NCBI GenBank assembly: GCA_008692225.1
Contig: VICG01000003.1
Location: forward strand, 2,907,501-2,971,500
Reading direction: 5' to 3'
From: Monilinia fructicola
Lineage: Eukaryota > Ascomycota > Leotiomycetes > Helotiales > Sclerotiniaceae
DNA: 64,000 nt
Shown here: positions 48,517-60,614 of the stretch, one piece after another
Numbering within the stretch: position 1 is the stretch's first letter
How the letters are laid out: every line of letters begins with the position of its first letter
Translations under genes and position numbers: made by a program
Notes under the pieces: model-generated
The model's input: only the letters and a program-made list of their open reading frames with translations
Database searches by the model: none
Told to the model about the DNA's origin: nothing

Positions 48517-50319
48517 CTACCAATGGCACTGGGTGACGCCTCCTTCGTTCCGGATCATCTTTGTCGAGGCTTGGAAGAGGCTGATGAGCATGACGGCGGC
48601 GCCGAAGGCGACGCAGGTGGCTGCCATCCAGGAGCGCCAGGTGCGCTGGGTGAGCTTGATGTAGCAGAGGGGGGGGAGGATGTAGGCGAGGGCGCAGGCG
48701 CTCGTGGCGCCGATGAGCTCGAAGACGGCGCCGAGGTCGCAGGTGATGAGGCTGAGGGCCATGGCGCTCACGACGAGGGCCGAGGTGAAGATGAGGTGGA
48801 GGTGCATGTTGAAGGGTTCGTGGGGGAACCAGTAGTTGAGCATGACCTCGCGGCAGACGAAGGCTTCGAGGGGGAGGGTGGTGAGCATGTTGAGGCCGAA
48901 GCAGAGGCGGGCGAGGTTGACGAGGGGGTTGGCGGTGGGGAAGTTGTTGAGGACGTTGCCGAGGGTTTGGGAGCCGAAGGTGAGGAAGCCGGAGAGGGCC
49001 ATCAGGAGGCAGGCGAGCATGGAGATGCTGGTGCTGTAGTGGGTGACGGTGGAGAAACGGTCGATGGTGGGGGTTTTGAGGGAGCCGTAGATTAGGAGGG
49101 AGTTGTGGTGGCAGACGAAGGCTGGGTTGGGGGTGTTAGTGGTTGGGAGAGATGGGATGGGGTGGAAATGGGGGAGAGGGGAATAGTGAGAGGGAAAGGG
49201 GTAAAGGGTGTAGGGAACTAACCGAAGGATATTACGCCGATGGCTTGAAATACGCCATCGTTTATGGTGAGGAGAGGTGTGGTTAGTTCCCCTCGGTCTT
49301 CTTTGGGTACCATGAATCCTTGTGTTACAACTGTGAATAGGATGATCATCATACTAATTAATGCCAAAGTGCTCGCTTTCGCCAACTATTCTCGATTAGC
49401 ATATCTCCTAACACCCAGATCCTCGGAAACAAACCTTGGCTATATCTCGATATAAACTCAAAGGATAACTGATCCCCAAAACAAAAATCATAATCACAGC
49501 CCTTCTATTCGCCAACAACCCAAGCACCGGCACATCCCTCAATCCAGGGAATACTGCAGTTAAAACATGCGGTATACTATCTCCCACTATAATACAAAAA
49601 GCTATCATCCCCCCAAACGCAAAGGCCCATTGCGCAACACTGATCGCAATAAGACCCGTCCTCCCAAAACAAAACTCCACCGTCCCTTGAAAACTGTCTC
49701 TACCACTCAATTTCGAATTGATAACAATAAGTCGGATAGTCCAATCCACGGTGATCGTAAGCGCAACCAAAAGAATGACCCCAGTCAACAGTCCAGCTTG
49801 TCGAAATGCATATGGCTGCCCAATGATACCAGCTCCGATTATACTATTCGCCATGTTCATAAATGCATTCCGCAGATTGGATTTCGGACGGGATCGCTCG
49901 CGTTCAGCCCATGTATGTACGTCTTCGTCGTTGTGCCAGGGACCGGATGCGACAGTCACGGACGGTGCTTCGATGCCTGTGAGGAGGGGCGTAAAGGGTT
50001 GGTTTCGAAACGAAGGGTGTACGCGAGGTTCCTCATCCTCATCATCATCATATACCGGTGGTGCCCTCCCATGATTGGTATTCAAACCACCATTTTCTAA
50101 AGCGGGCAAGTCGAATCGAACTCGGTTAGGTGTTCGTGGTGTATGTGCTTGATGTTCATCCTGCCCTTGTCCTGCACCAGAATGAACTATGATATCTTTA
50201 TCTTCATCTTCATCTTCACTTCCAGCTTCTTCTGCCAAAAGTCCCACATCTTCTTCTGGATTGCGGCTGGACGAATCTTCGTTGTTTCTACCATGACTGT
50301 TCGATTTGGCTTTTGCCAT
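48517..50319 (-). CDS. AVT-type vacuolar amino-acid transporter (Aa_trans family)
   Basis: Minus-strand exons 50319-49435, 49385-49223 and 49121-48517; introns 49 and 101 nt; 550 residues. The N-terminal 150 residues are hydrophilic and acidic (GSEDEDEDKDIIVHSG), as in yeast Avt proteins. The permease domain begins with NAFMNMANSIIGAGIIGQPY, the signature of the AAAP/SLC38 family, followed by about ten or eleven hydrophobic segments (GVILLVALTITVDWTIRLIV, RAVIMIFVLGISYPLSL, MLACLLMALSGFLTFG, AGATS-like CALAYILPPLCYI). Likely exports or imports amino acids across the vacuolar membrane; the substrate cannot be read from sequence. Exon 3 is much richer in G+C, with C-ending codons, than exon 1, a sharp change inside one gene. 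Confidence 0.9.
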
Positions 50320-50729
50320 CTTTACTATCGTGGTAACATGTTGTGAGATTATAAGGATTCATTTGAGATTCCATATCCGACCAGAATAGCTCCGCAACTT
50401 ATCGGTCTCGGATTAACGCGGCCGCAAGTGCTGCATGCGGGTTTTAGCGCGTGTCCACGGGTGTCTTTACAAACGCCGAAGAACCAACTAACATTTCTTG
50501 TTATCCAATGTTTCAATAATTATCCATTCCATCCATCATCAACCTCCAGCTACCAATTTTTCGATTTGTATTCCTATACTACCTACCTAGTATCTTGTCA
50601 ATCTTGATCAATATTCTTGGTCTGTATGAAAGTTGTATGATTACATTATATCATCAATCTTTAGTCAAACTCAATTTTCATAATTTGTCATGCGAAAAAG
50701 CGCTTCTGAGAGAAAGTCATGATGCTTTA
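50320..50729. other. divergent promoter region
   Basis: Upstream of the AVT-type gene on one strand and a possible small gene on the other. It contains CTACCTACCTAG near 50578. No gene seen. Confidence 0.4.
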
Positions 50730-50981
50730 ATGTTAATAAGGTTATCAACATTTCAATCCTGTCGGCTGTATCGAATATGGCATCCCACGAGCCATATCTC
50801 TGCAGCGCGTCAATACTCAACCAAGCCGCCGAGGAGAATTATTGCTAAGATCAATCAACTGCGACTTGCATTCACATCAGTATTTGATAGCTTCCTCAAA
50901 TTTCGCCATGTTGAGAGTTTTATTTCAAGATGTAAAGCAGAGGGCAAAAACGATCCCAGCCATTCGAGGTATGGAGTTTAG
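50730..50981 (+). CDS. possible small mitochondrial-type protein (uncertain)
   Basis: From ATG 50730 the frame reads MLIRLSTFQSCRLYRIW, then SHISAARQYSTKPPRR: Arg/Ser-rich, no acidic residues, with a plausible processing site before YSTKPP. This resembles a matrix-targeting presequence. An earlier in-frame ATG at 50637 exists. About 84 codons end at TAG 50979-50981, but a GTATGG site at about 50972 followed by TTTTTAG near 51018 could splice on a few more codons. I do not recognise the mature part (INQLRLAFTSVFDSFLKF). Confidence 0.35.
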   Translation: MLIRLSTFQSCRLYRIWHPTSHISAARQYSTKPPRRIIAKINQLRLAFTSVFDSFLKFRHVESFISRCKAEGKNDPSHSRYGV

Positions 50982-52135
50982 ATTTTATTTCGGCGGTTTT
51001 TACTCTGATTTTTAGTTTTTCGACCTACTTAGATAGCTATTTTGCAAGCTAGTTCTTGAATCTTGCTATAAAGCTTTCCTTCTCCTCAAATGTTGGATGA
51101 AAGTTGCGTATTCGCTAGAGTAATGGTAGCATCGGTGCGGCGTGGGAGCTGCGGTCAAGCACTTTCTTGGTCAGGCTTCCTCCTTGGCTCACCGAGGTGG
51201 CATACTCTCGGCTTCTCAATCTTGGAGTGATAGCAACAACCATACGAATCTCAATTCGGTTCAATCGATCGAATTTTCAAGGGTTGCACGTGGATGTCTG
51301 AATTGTAAATTGTAGTCCCGCTGTTTGAGGCACAGGTGGTTTAGGCTGTGGCATTGTCAAGTGGCAAGCAGCTGTAGAAGTGACCCCTATATCGGCCTTT
51401 GTCGAAGATATACGTTGAAACAATCGGCTTGCTGGTGTGCCTTCCATATAATAGCAAATTAAGAAGAAAGGAAAAAAAGAGTAGCACAAGATTGAAGGGT
51501 TGGCCGCAATCGAACTCCCTCCAACATAACGATCTGCAACCTTCTTTTTCTCTCGCAAAGATTTTTAGTCCTATTATCATGTAGTGATCTGTCGAGATCT
51601 CCAGATTAGATGATCGGAACCATGCATAAGATACATCGGAGCACCGAGTGCTCTTTGGATTCTTTTATTGAGGGAAGAGAAAGGGGATTGAGTGGTCAGT
51701 ACTATTGGAGCTGCCTTGAGTGGCGTGAGCGGCGTAGATCAGATGTAATTAGCCTTCTCTTTCGAAGGGAGGTTGCAAAACGACTCTGTTTGGCAAACAT
51801 GTTCCACATGGGAAGTTTCCCTGTAGAAGAAGTGGATCTAGAGAAAGCTAAATCTACATAAAGGTATGTTTGTTCACTCTCTGGATACTTCTTGTTATGA
51901 GTCTCTACCATTCCTTCCAAACCTTCAAGAATCACATATATACAAATCAGCTTGGGAATAATTTCCAGAGCACTTTCCATTTAGGGTTAGTTCATAGCAC
52001 TTTCTTAGCGCGGACACTAGGCTAATGGCCACCCCAAAGCTCCATCTCTGTGATGAACCAAGAATACTGACAGAATAATTATCTAGTACCACTGCAAACA
52101 TCACTACTACGCTGCCCAGTATACCTTCCAGAACA
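50982..52135. other. 1.1 kb intergenic, no gene seen
   Basis: Short ORFs only (for example 51277-51558 minus, 51610-51861 plus), none with motifs. It contains the promoter of the exonuclease gene. Confidence 0.4.
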
Positions 52136-52942
52136 ATGGAGTCTATTGAGGCTCCTGTCACAGGCATCAAGGAGACGGTTGTCGGCACTGACTCCGCAAT
52201 TGAGCTTACTGATACCCCGGCGGGGATTATCAAGCTCATCGACTCCCTGGCTCAGAGTGATCTTCCCACTTCTCCCCCCTCCGTATACATCGATCTAGAG
52301 GGTATTGATATCGGTCGTGGAGGCTCGATATCAATTCTCCAAGTCTTTATTCTCCCTCTTGACGAGGTGTTTCTCGTGGATGTTTACAGCCTCGGGGAAC
52401 AAGCATTTTCTACGAAAAATGCATCTGGGATCACATTGAAATCTATCTTGGAGTCCCAGCTCATTCTCAAGGTTATCTTCGATGTCCGAAATGATTCCGA
52501 TGCCCTGTTCAGTCACTTTGGCGTCAAGCTTTCTGGAGTTATTGACCTTCAACTCATGGAACTCGCCAGTCGCTCTCGCGCTCGAAATTATGTTTGCGGG
52601 CTTGCAAAATGCATGGATCGAGATCTCTTACAGACTTCAGAAGAGCTCAAAATTCGGAGCGCCATCAAAAGTCGTGGAAGACAGCTCTTCGCACCGGAAT
52701 TGGGGGGTAGATATGAAGTCTTCAATGATAGGCCTCTAGACCCAGCGATCGTGAATTATTGTGTCCAGGATGTTAAACTCATGCCCGAGCTCTGGAAAAC
52801 CTACAACGCAAAACTTGACAAGGTGGACAAAGTGTGGGCTTCCAAAGTTGAGGAGGAAACAAAGGCTAGACTTTTGTGGTCTCAAAGCCCGGGGTACAAT
52901 GGGAAAGGTCAACATATGGCAAAAGCTCCACGCGGGTGGTAG
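52136..52942 (+). CDS. DEDDy 3'-5' exonuclease domain protein
   Basis: Intronless, 268 residues, from ATG 52136. All three exonuclease motifs of the DnaQ-like RNase D/WRN group are visible. ExoI is YIDLEGID (Asp53, Glu55). ExoII is VIFDVRNDSDAL (Asp116). ExoIII is IVNYCVQDVKLM, with Tyr208 and Asp212 in Y-x3-D spacing (DEDDy subtype). These residues bind two metal ions for 3' end hydrolysis. No HRDC or helicase domain is attached, so it belongs to the stand-alone fungal proteins of this type whose substrate (RNA or DNA) is unknown. No signal or membrane segment, so probably nuclear or cytosolic. Confidence 0.85.
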   Translation: MESIEAPVTGIKETVVGTDSAIELTDTPAGIIKLIDSLAQSDLPTSPPSVYIDLEGIDIGRGGSISILQVFILPLDEVFLVDVYSLGEQAFSTKNASGITLKSILESQLILKVIFDVRNDSDALFSHFGVKLSGVIDLQLMELASRSRARNYVCGLAKCMDRDLLQTSEELKIRSAIKSRGRQLFAPELGGRYEVFNDRPLDPAIVNYCVQDVKLMPELWKTYNAKLDKVDKVWASKVEEETKARLLWSQSPGYNGKGQHMAKAPRGW

Positions 52943-53609
52943 AGCATTATTGGACTCTGGTCGAAATTTTTATGCACTAAAGGTTTCCAGCCTTGTTTAG
53001 ACAGATATATATCTGCAGTTTTATTGTATTCAGATCACTGCATCAGTAGCTCAATTTTTTCTAGATCAATCTGGAAATAGCGTGTAGTCTTTCGTTGAAT
53101 ATATCTGTATTCTCCTTCACTGATAGATTAGAGCCGCCATTTGTGAAAGCTGGTGATCAACATTCCATAGTCATCCAAGGTCAAAATGTCAAGTTAGGAA
53201 ACGCTGACAATCCTTCAAATAAATATTTTGCATGCGTCTACACCACAGAATTTCTGACCTGCCCACTTTAGAATGTCTTGAATTCATGGCTGTCAGACTT
53301 CACGAGCAACCGCAGGTACCATTCTTATTCTCTGTTGATTTCAAATTGTAATCCTAATCGGTGTTTATTGTCTTGAACTGGAAGGAGCTTGCCCGGCAAC
53401 ATTCAGAATTTCAATTTCGTTCTTCCCTCATTCTGTCTTTTCAAATGGCAGGAACATGATAAACAATCACACATAATCTTTCTCTTCTGTTGCAATCCAA
53501 TCCACAACAACTCGAGACAATTCAATTTCTGGATTACTATTCAATTTTGGTTTCATTCATATAGTTCAAACCTCATTTCGTCCATCTCGCCCATGTGGCC
53601 TGGGTGAAG
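52943..53609. other. intergenic, no gene seen
   Basis: 3' flank of the exonuclease gene and promoter of the large gene at 53610. No motif recognised. Confidence 0.4.
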
Positions 53610-56600
53610 ATGGGTTCATCCACTTGTTGCACAAGTCGTCAACCCCCTTCTCCAGATGCAGTCTCACCTCGTCCTATGAAATCCCAACCAGTTACGCCAG
53701 CTAACACTCTGAGAAAGTCCCCAAGAAAAGCATCGAACCCGAGAATTGAGGAGCTACAAGCACAAGTTACTTCTTGGAGCTCATCTACAAAAACAGAAGA
53801 TGGGATGGAAATAAGAGCCATTTTTGAAGGACAATGCTTTTCTCATAGTGATAAAGAGAATGACATGGTGGCGGCCAATGAGCAAGATAGTGATGAAGAT
53901 AATGAGGAAGAGAGACATGAGAAGGTTAAGCCAATGCTCAGTTCCAACACACTCAAATCTGTTAAAAGTCGTCTAAAGAAGACATTTTCACGCGAATCTG
54001 GTATCGCAAAGAAGAATGATAAAAGAAAGAGTATAGGAACAAGTGAGGAAGAGGTGGAAAGAAGAAAAGAACTTAGAAGATTAAGGCAGAAGAGAATTGA
54101 GGAGGAATTAAGTTATGATGATGAATATGATGAAGATGCTCAATCTATGAGTACAGTGGACTGTCCTAATACTCGCAATGGAGGTAAAGGCAAAAAGAGG
54201 CAGTCTATTTTGCCAGAGGACAGTGGAAATTTCCCGGTTTTCAGAAAGTAAGTCATGTCGTTTTCAAGGTTGGTAAAGGGCTACAATTCTGACTGGCTAT
54301 TTCAGGCAGAGTTCTTCTTTCGTATCAGAAGAGATTGCCAATGGCAGAAGGATATCACTCATTATGAACAATGTTGATAACATGAGCAAGGTTTCACTCT
54401 CTACGAAGATTGATAACACCAGCAAGTTATCACTTTTGACCCCTGAAAATCGCGTAAAATCCCGCACACACCTAGGAACGGCTGAGCCAAACATTCATCT
54501 TCTTAGATCGAACAACACTCCACCACGAAGATACAGCTCACCTGGGCCTTTTCCTACCCCTAGCGAAAGGAGTTCTCTTCAGCCTGAAACTTATCGAACC
54601 AGAAAAACGGAGAGTGAGGGTGTTGCTGTACATTCTGCACCTGTGACGGAGGCCCAAAAATTACCGAGTTCTACTACACACAGAGAGTCTGCTTCGGGCT
54701 GGCGGTTATCATATACCTCGCACAAAAGTAATCGCGGAGCCCATCTTCGAAAATTGAGTCAACAATTTGAGGTTCCAGTCCAATCGGCCACAGATGTTGC
54801 TAATGTAGGAATTCAGATACTACCACGTTGGCTCAAAACGCAAGGACCTGGATCATCTTCTCGGGCTATTAATACCTCTGAGAGCAGTACTATTGATAAA
54901 GAACCATTGCCTATGCGTCCACCACGTTCAGATACCGGATTTGGTGGAGTAGATGGGAGTGGTAGTTTTTCAGCTGTTCACCTGCAGGATATGGATATCT
55001 CTAAACGTCTTCTGCAGAGCTCATGCTCCTCTCCGCAGTTGGTAAACTGGGAGAAGCATGACCGTGAAGTTTCGAGCGTTAGTAATGCGGCACAAACTCG
55101 TGCTAGATATATGCGAAATCCTTCCGATTCGATATCGATCCCCTCATGTCCATCAATGGCTTTAAGTGAACTCGCTCCACCCCACCTGGGAAAGATGCCA
55201 TACGATAGCACATCTTCATTCTATCCTTCTATTGCTAATAGCATTCAACCTTCGCCAGAGTGTTCACGCTTAGAATTGTTATCTTTGGGATCAGCTAGTA
55301 AAAGTATTCTTGCAAAGGCAGAGTCCCAAGGTATAAACGTTGAATCATCAATTGAGGCTAAACACTAACGTTTATAGCAATTGACCAGATTATTACACCT
55401 CTTCGTTCTCCAGTCATACCAACGACAACGGGGGCGAACACTCCAACCACAATAAACGTATCTCTGACCAGCTTTAATCTCAATGCCCCCTTAAGCAGAT
55501 ATTCCGCGCGACAGATTGATGAGAGCTCGCTTTTTGCTTCTGAGACTACCAGCTTTCGAGAACGAGAGCTAGAATTAAGTCACATTCAAACGCGTTTTGC
55601 ATCATCTAATCTTAGTAGACCCCCTAGTACACCAATATCGAGTAAGTTTCGCGAAGAATTTGATATTTCACTCACACCACATGCGAAATCCCCTTTTCAG
55701 AAACTTGTCAGAGCTTGTTCGCTAAAAAGAAGTCGTGATAATACGGAAGATGAGTTGTTACTTGCTCCACCGCATCGATCAGGATTTGGCTATCGCTTCT
55801 CCTCTACTCCTTCATCTCTAGGAAGAAGTAACTCTACTCGTAATCCTACACCCACCAAGTATTTTACTGGAAGGAAGCGAACTCCTACTGCTGATGATTT
55901 GGTTGGAACTCCTATGAAAAGCAAGTTTTCTGCATTTCGCAGGATCAAGCGTCTTGCAAGTTTGGGTGGATATGATGGCTCTACCGATGACCGTCGTAGG
56001 AGTGTAGTTGATTCAGGAAATGGTAGAAGACCGTCAGCGTTAGATGCTAGATTGGGACTAGGAGCTCATATGACGGCCAGTGAAGCTCAGCGGAAAGTTT
56101 CTATGCCCTTTATTAGATTGCCAACCATACAGCCACCTAATGATACACCAATCATTCATGGTCCGGATCTTGATGTACCTCGACCTCTGGCTCGGGTCGG
56201 TACATCCATGCATATTGATTTACCCGAAATTTCGTTGGCTCACATCGGTACTTCCATGCATATCAACACACCAAACATTCATGTTACAGAGCTTGATGTT
56301 GCCAACCCACTGGCCCGCATGGGACCTTCAATGCATATTGATTTTTCTACTCCCCACCTACCTGATGCTGCCGCATCTCTTTTCCATACTCCACACCTCG
56401 AGATGTCAACCCCTCATCTACCTCATATTCCTCGACTCAGCATCGGTCATCACGAAGAAGATTCTGCACCAAAAGAGAAGAAGGCACCCAAAGCAGCACC
56501 TGCAATTGTGCCCATCGCACCACCAAAATCGAAGGTTCAACTCGGCAAGGCTCCTGAGGCAGGAGTACCACAATGGAGGGGGCCTAGAGCAAGAAATCGT

Positions 56601-58464
56601 TCTTCAAGGGAAGATAATAGGAGAAGAATGGATACTAGTCAAGATGATTCTGCTGCAGTATGGATGAAAGCGGTCAAGGGTGCCGTTAATGATAGAACTA
56701 AGGCACGCAAAGATAATCAAGATGGGGAGGATATTTTTGGGGATTGGGAGGCACAGTTAGCTGGCGTTGCATCTAAATCTAAAATATGAAAGCCGAAAAT
56801 TTGGATCGAGAGGTAAACCAAAAATCCATCAGATTGAACAGTTTCCACCAGCTTGGTGTAGATTTCCCAGTCATGAAAGAAATGCTAGGGGCCATGAGAG
56901 TGCTGGAGTGGAAGCGGCGGTCGAGGCAAAGGATTTTGCTGCTTTGACAGCGGGAACTGAAGCACTTGGAAGGCCTGAGCATTCTTTTGGTGTCAGAAAA
57001 AGAAGAAGACCGGGTATGGATACGAGTAATAGTAGTAATCCAAGTTCTACTCAGGCTCTATCCGATGATGAGTTGAATGCTATCGAAGCGGCAGAACCAT
57101 GGTTAAAGCGCTGGAGTAATAAGATCAAAATTGCCTGGATGGATTATAGAATTGAAGAAGAACAGAGAAAGCATGCATTCAATTCGGGAAGCTTGGGAAG
57201 AAGGGGTTCAATGACCATGGACGGGAAAGTACCATTCCCGGAATTGGAACTTTTACCTATGAGAGCACCACCCCCCACCGAGTGAAGTAGTGGATGATGA
57301 GGCAGATGATATTGAGGCGGAAAGAAAGAGAGTGGAGGAAATTAAAAAGGCAAAAGATCAAACCACATTATGTGGCAGCGGATTTGACAAAAAGTAAGGG
57401 GGGTGTGAGTGATTTGTTGGATATCTTTAGCACGGGGCCTGAAGAGCCGGCTGAGCCGAGTATGCCGGTTAAAAAGAAGGGTCCAAGAGCAAAAAAGGCC
57501 AAGGATCCATATGCATTGGATGATGATGATGACTCGGGTGGTGGAGAGGGTAAAGGTGATGAGGACGGAATGCCGAAGAAAAAGGGGAAGAAGGTTAAGG
57601 ATCCTTATGCAATTGATGAGGATGATGACGAGGAGGACTTGCCACCTGTTCTGAAGAGAAAGGAAAAAGCAAAGGATCCATACTCGATTGACGAAGAAGA
57701 TGAAGATATGCCATCGATTTCAAAGAAGAAGGGAAAAGCAAAAGACTCATACACGATCGACGATGATATGGATGGTTCATCTGATTTTGGTTCCGGAAAT
57801 GAATTAGGCAAAATTGATGAAATGGTCTCAAAAGAAGTTTTAAGTGACGATGACACGATCGATCATACGCGATTCGAGGATTCTGTCATTAGTTTTCGTG
57901 ATCCAGAATTCTACCAGGATTGTTTAGTCATGCCCAAAGAACCAAGTCCAGTACACGTCAAAGAATGTTCTGTGCTATCCAGCCACGGAATCATCGAAGA
58001 AGAAATCGAGGATCCATCTGGTAATGCACCCGGGATCAGAGTACAGGTTCAGGAAATTAGCGAGGGGGTTATCAAACAGATTGAGAAGTTTAGAACTTGG
58101 AATGGGAGGGATTGGGAGAGGGAAATGGGTGCGTTTCTTAAGAGGAGGGATACAAGTGTAGGGAGAGATAGTATGAGATCAGGATGGAGTACAGGAAGTC
58201 AGGGGACAGTACGGAGTGTTGGCGTGGAGGTTAGGAGGTTGGAGGATTTGGAGAGGGAGAGGGAAAGGTTGAGGAGAGTGGGGGTCATTTGACGGGGGTG
58301 TGCCGAGGAGGATCAGAGCGGAGAGGGGAAGGGATAGGGCAATGGAGAGGGAGAGGAGGGGTCATGGCAGAAGTGTTAGTTTGGGCGTTGAGGGATTGGG
58401 AGGTATAGATGCTGGTGCAGGTGAGGTAAGGGGAAGACGATTGACATTTGGAAGTGGGAGGTAA
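53610..58464 (+). CDS. very large unrecognised low-complexity protein, with four homopolymer frame breaks
   Basis: Exons 53610-54247, 54306-55330 and 55378-58464; introns 58 and 47 nt, the second with a CTAAC branch site and TTATAG end. The first 3.1 kb are cleanly open. The reading frame then needs one base removed at each of four homopolymers: A4 56781-56784, C6 57271-57276, the A3 near 57360, and T3 58288-58290. With these the length is a multiple of three (about 1581 residues) and composition stays continuous. The protein is Ser/Pro/Arg-rich and mostly disordered, with basic clusters (KSRLKKTF). It has three TSMHI/PSMHI repeats (about 56205-56345), a conserved-looking KPKIHQIEQFPPAWCRFPSH, and four K(D)xYx(I/L)D acidic repeats (57495-57770). 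I do not know the family; it looks like a nuclear or cytoskeletal scaffold, but that is a guess. Confidence 0.65.
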
Positions 58465-59508
58465 AGGAAAGCGAAGGTTTGATGTGTGTTCAAATGGAAA
58501 AAGTGAAAGTAAAAGTGGTCAAAACGTTGGACTTTGACTTGAAGGTTAAGATGTAAAACGGCTTTTACTTATATCTATAGGAATACGGACTTGGTGATTA
58601 CTTTTGGCGGTTGGTTTGAGTAGAATATCATAGATACCTTTTAGAGTGTATGTGTATGGCCCATGTATCGATAGATTCATCTGGAAGATTAGGCTTATAC
58701 ATGAGGAATATTGGGTTCAGGAGGAAAGCTGATAGTCATAGATTAGAATTGGTACAACCGAGCTAGCTTTCGCGATGAACGTGGTTGACTTTGTATTTTT
58801 TCTGGCAAAGTTATACCTTTTTCTTGTTCTCTTTCTATTCACCCTTTTTTCATGTATAGTTTTTTGTGTGCTATATATACTCAGACATGGAGGTGGAAAG
58901 TTACAGGTTGTGGGGTTAGATGCAGAGATGGAGAGATGGATAAATGGAACGGGGACATGCATTTCGTGATATGTTCTCCTGTGTTCTGCTGTGTTCGTGT
59001 CCATGTCTATGTCTATGTTTGCGTTTGCGTTTGTCTTTATATCCCCTCCCTCATCTTCGGATTTTTCTCCAAAGGGGGTAGAGCTCAAGACGCGGGTATT
59101 CTTGTTGTTGTTGGTGGAGCATACAGCGTTGCGGATACGGATACAGATACGGATACAGATGCAGATACAGATACAGATACAGATACAGACAGATACAGAT
59201 ACAGATACAGATACAGATACAGATACAGATACAGATACAGATACAGATACAGATACAGATACAGACATGAAACCAGAAACAATCCATTCACCTACCACCG
59301 ACCACCCACCCCCAAAGACGGTGAAGACGAGATATATATAAATATTATTGAATTCCAATTTCATTCTTAGTCTTGCATTCGAGGTTATCTCCTGATTATC
59401 ACTTCTTATTTGTTTGTTTGTTTGTTTGTTTGTTTGCTCTTCTCTGTTTATCGATGCTAGCCTGTACCCCGGCATCCCCCCCCTCCACACATACACGGCA
59501 AAACACGC
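58465..59508. other. intergenic with hexanucleotide microsatellite
   Basis: No gene supported between the large gene and the GPI-protein gene. ORFs in this stretch are translations of the GATACA repeat. A GTTT array is at about 59408-59437. Confidence 0.55.
59127..59270. repeat. (GATACA)n microsatellite
   Basis: About 24 hexamer units, with a GATGCA variant and one GACAGATACA phase slip near 59190. Translated, it gives alternating dipeptides in every frame, so ORFs here are artefacts. Confidence 0.9.
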
Positions 59509-60614
59509 CTACAACATCGACATGGCTAGCGCCAACGCACCCATAAACAACGCGCTGAGACTCATGGTGTTGATGCTCGCGGCCGATTTGCTAGATGTGG
59601 ACATTGAATCCATGGTCATGGATGTGGCTTTCTTGGTTGCGTCGTCTGTTTGGGCATGTTAGGTTATGTGGTTGGTTGGTTGGTTGGTTGGTTGGTGGAA
59701 TACGGATTGCATGATAGGGAGGGAGGGGAAGATGGGGACGCAGAAGCACGACGACAAGAAGGTGGGAAGATCGGGGGGAGGGGGGGGAGAAAAAAAAAGA
59801 GGGGAAGAACGCAAAATCACATACCGCTTCCCATGACCGAGATCCCCATATCCATACACTCAGCCATCAGCGTGCTGTTCGCCTCCAACATCATGACCTG
59901 CATCTCGGCCACGCCGGCCGCCGCCTTGATGTTCTCAATCTTGGTCTCGTTGCCCATGGTCACCTTTTCCAGCTTGGTGCTGTTCATGCCGAAGTCGGCG
60001 AACTTCTTGAGGGCGACGAGCATCTTGCACTCGTCGGCCATGAAGACGGCCGGGCAGGCGGCCTGCAGCGTCGCGTTGGACTGCAGCTGCTGGAGCTTGG
60101 AGGCGGCGGCCGAGGCCTTGAGCTGGACGTCGGCCGTCTTGGTCATGTCGTTGCGGACGGCTTGGGCGACGAGCGTTTCGTTGGCGGCGAAGTCGATGAA
60201 CTTTTGGAGGAGGAACTGCTGCGTGCACGTGGCGTTGGTCATGATCTCGCCGTCGATGGCGGCGCATTGCGTCATGAGGGTGCTGTTGGATTGGAGTTCG
60301 GTGAGCTTGGTTTGGGCGGCGGAGGCTTTGGCTTGGATGGCCATGGCTCGGGTGGGGTCGTCTGGAGGGGGTTAGTTGATATTCTGGTGAGGGAGTGGGG
60401 ATTTTCCACGGTAGGGAGAATGAGAGTGTGGGTGGGATGATGGCATACTTCCGGTGACGGCATTGAGCTTGGTTTGGTTATTGGCTAATTTGACCAATGC
60501 ATTCAAGCCCAGGATCTCTTTGCAGGTTTGTTCCTCGGTAAGAGTTCCATTTTCACCCATAGCTGCCACGGCAGTGGTGAAGAGGATGGAGACGAAAAGA
60601 GTAGAATATTGCAT
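59509..60614 (-). CDS. GPI-anchored secreted protein of three cysteine-paired repeats
   Basis: Minus exons 60614-60449, 60361-59825 and 59645-59509; introns 87 and 179 nt; about 279 residues. Residues 1-18 form a signal peptide (LFVSILFTTAVAA). Three consecutive repeats of about 66 residues follow. Each runs from one Cys to a second Cys exactly 57 residues later: C31-C88, C101-C158 and C167-C224. Each holds a K(A)(S/A)A..KLxxLxSNxTL segment before the second Cys. Many NxT/NxS sites are present. A Ser/Thr/Met linker leads to a hydrophobic C-terminus (LSALFMGALALAMSML), typical of GPI attachment. Likely a plasma-membrane or cell-wall protein; function unknown. Exon 2 is GC-rich with C-ending codons whereas exon 1 is not. 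Confidence 0.75.

Noticed and set aside
48514..49095. 193-codon + strand ORF rich in Gly, Glu, Val and Ala
   Set aside because: Antisense shadow of the GC-rich third exon of the amino-acid transporter.
51120..51210. tRNA-like stretch
   Set aside because: No acceptor stem pairing or T-loop consensus could be formed.
55331..55377. Apparent frameshift after KAESQ in the large gene
   Set aside because: A 47-nt GT...AG intron with a CTAAC branch site restores the frame exactly.
58717..59496. Long minus-strand ORF with repeating Ser-Val or Cys-Ile dipeptides
   Set aside because: It is a translation of the GATACA microsatellite, which is open in several frames at once.
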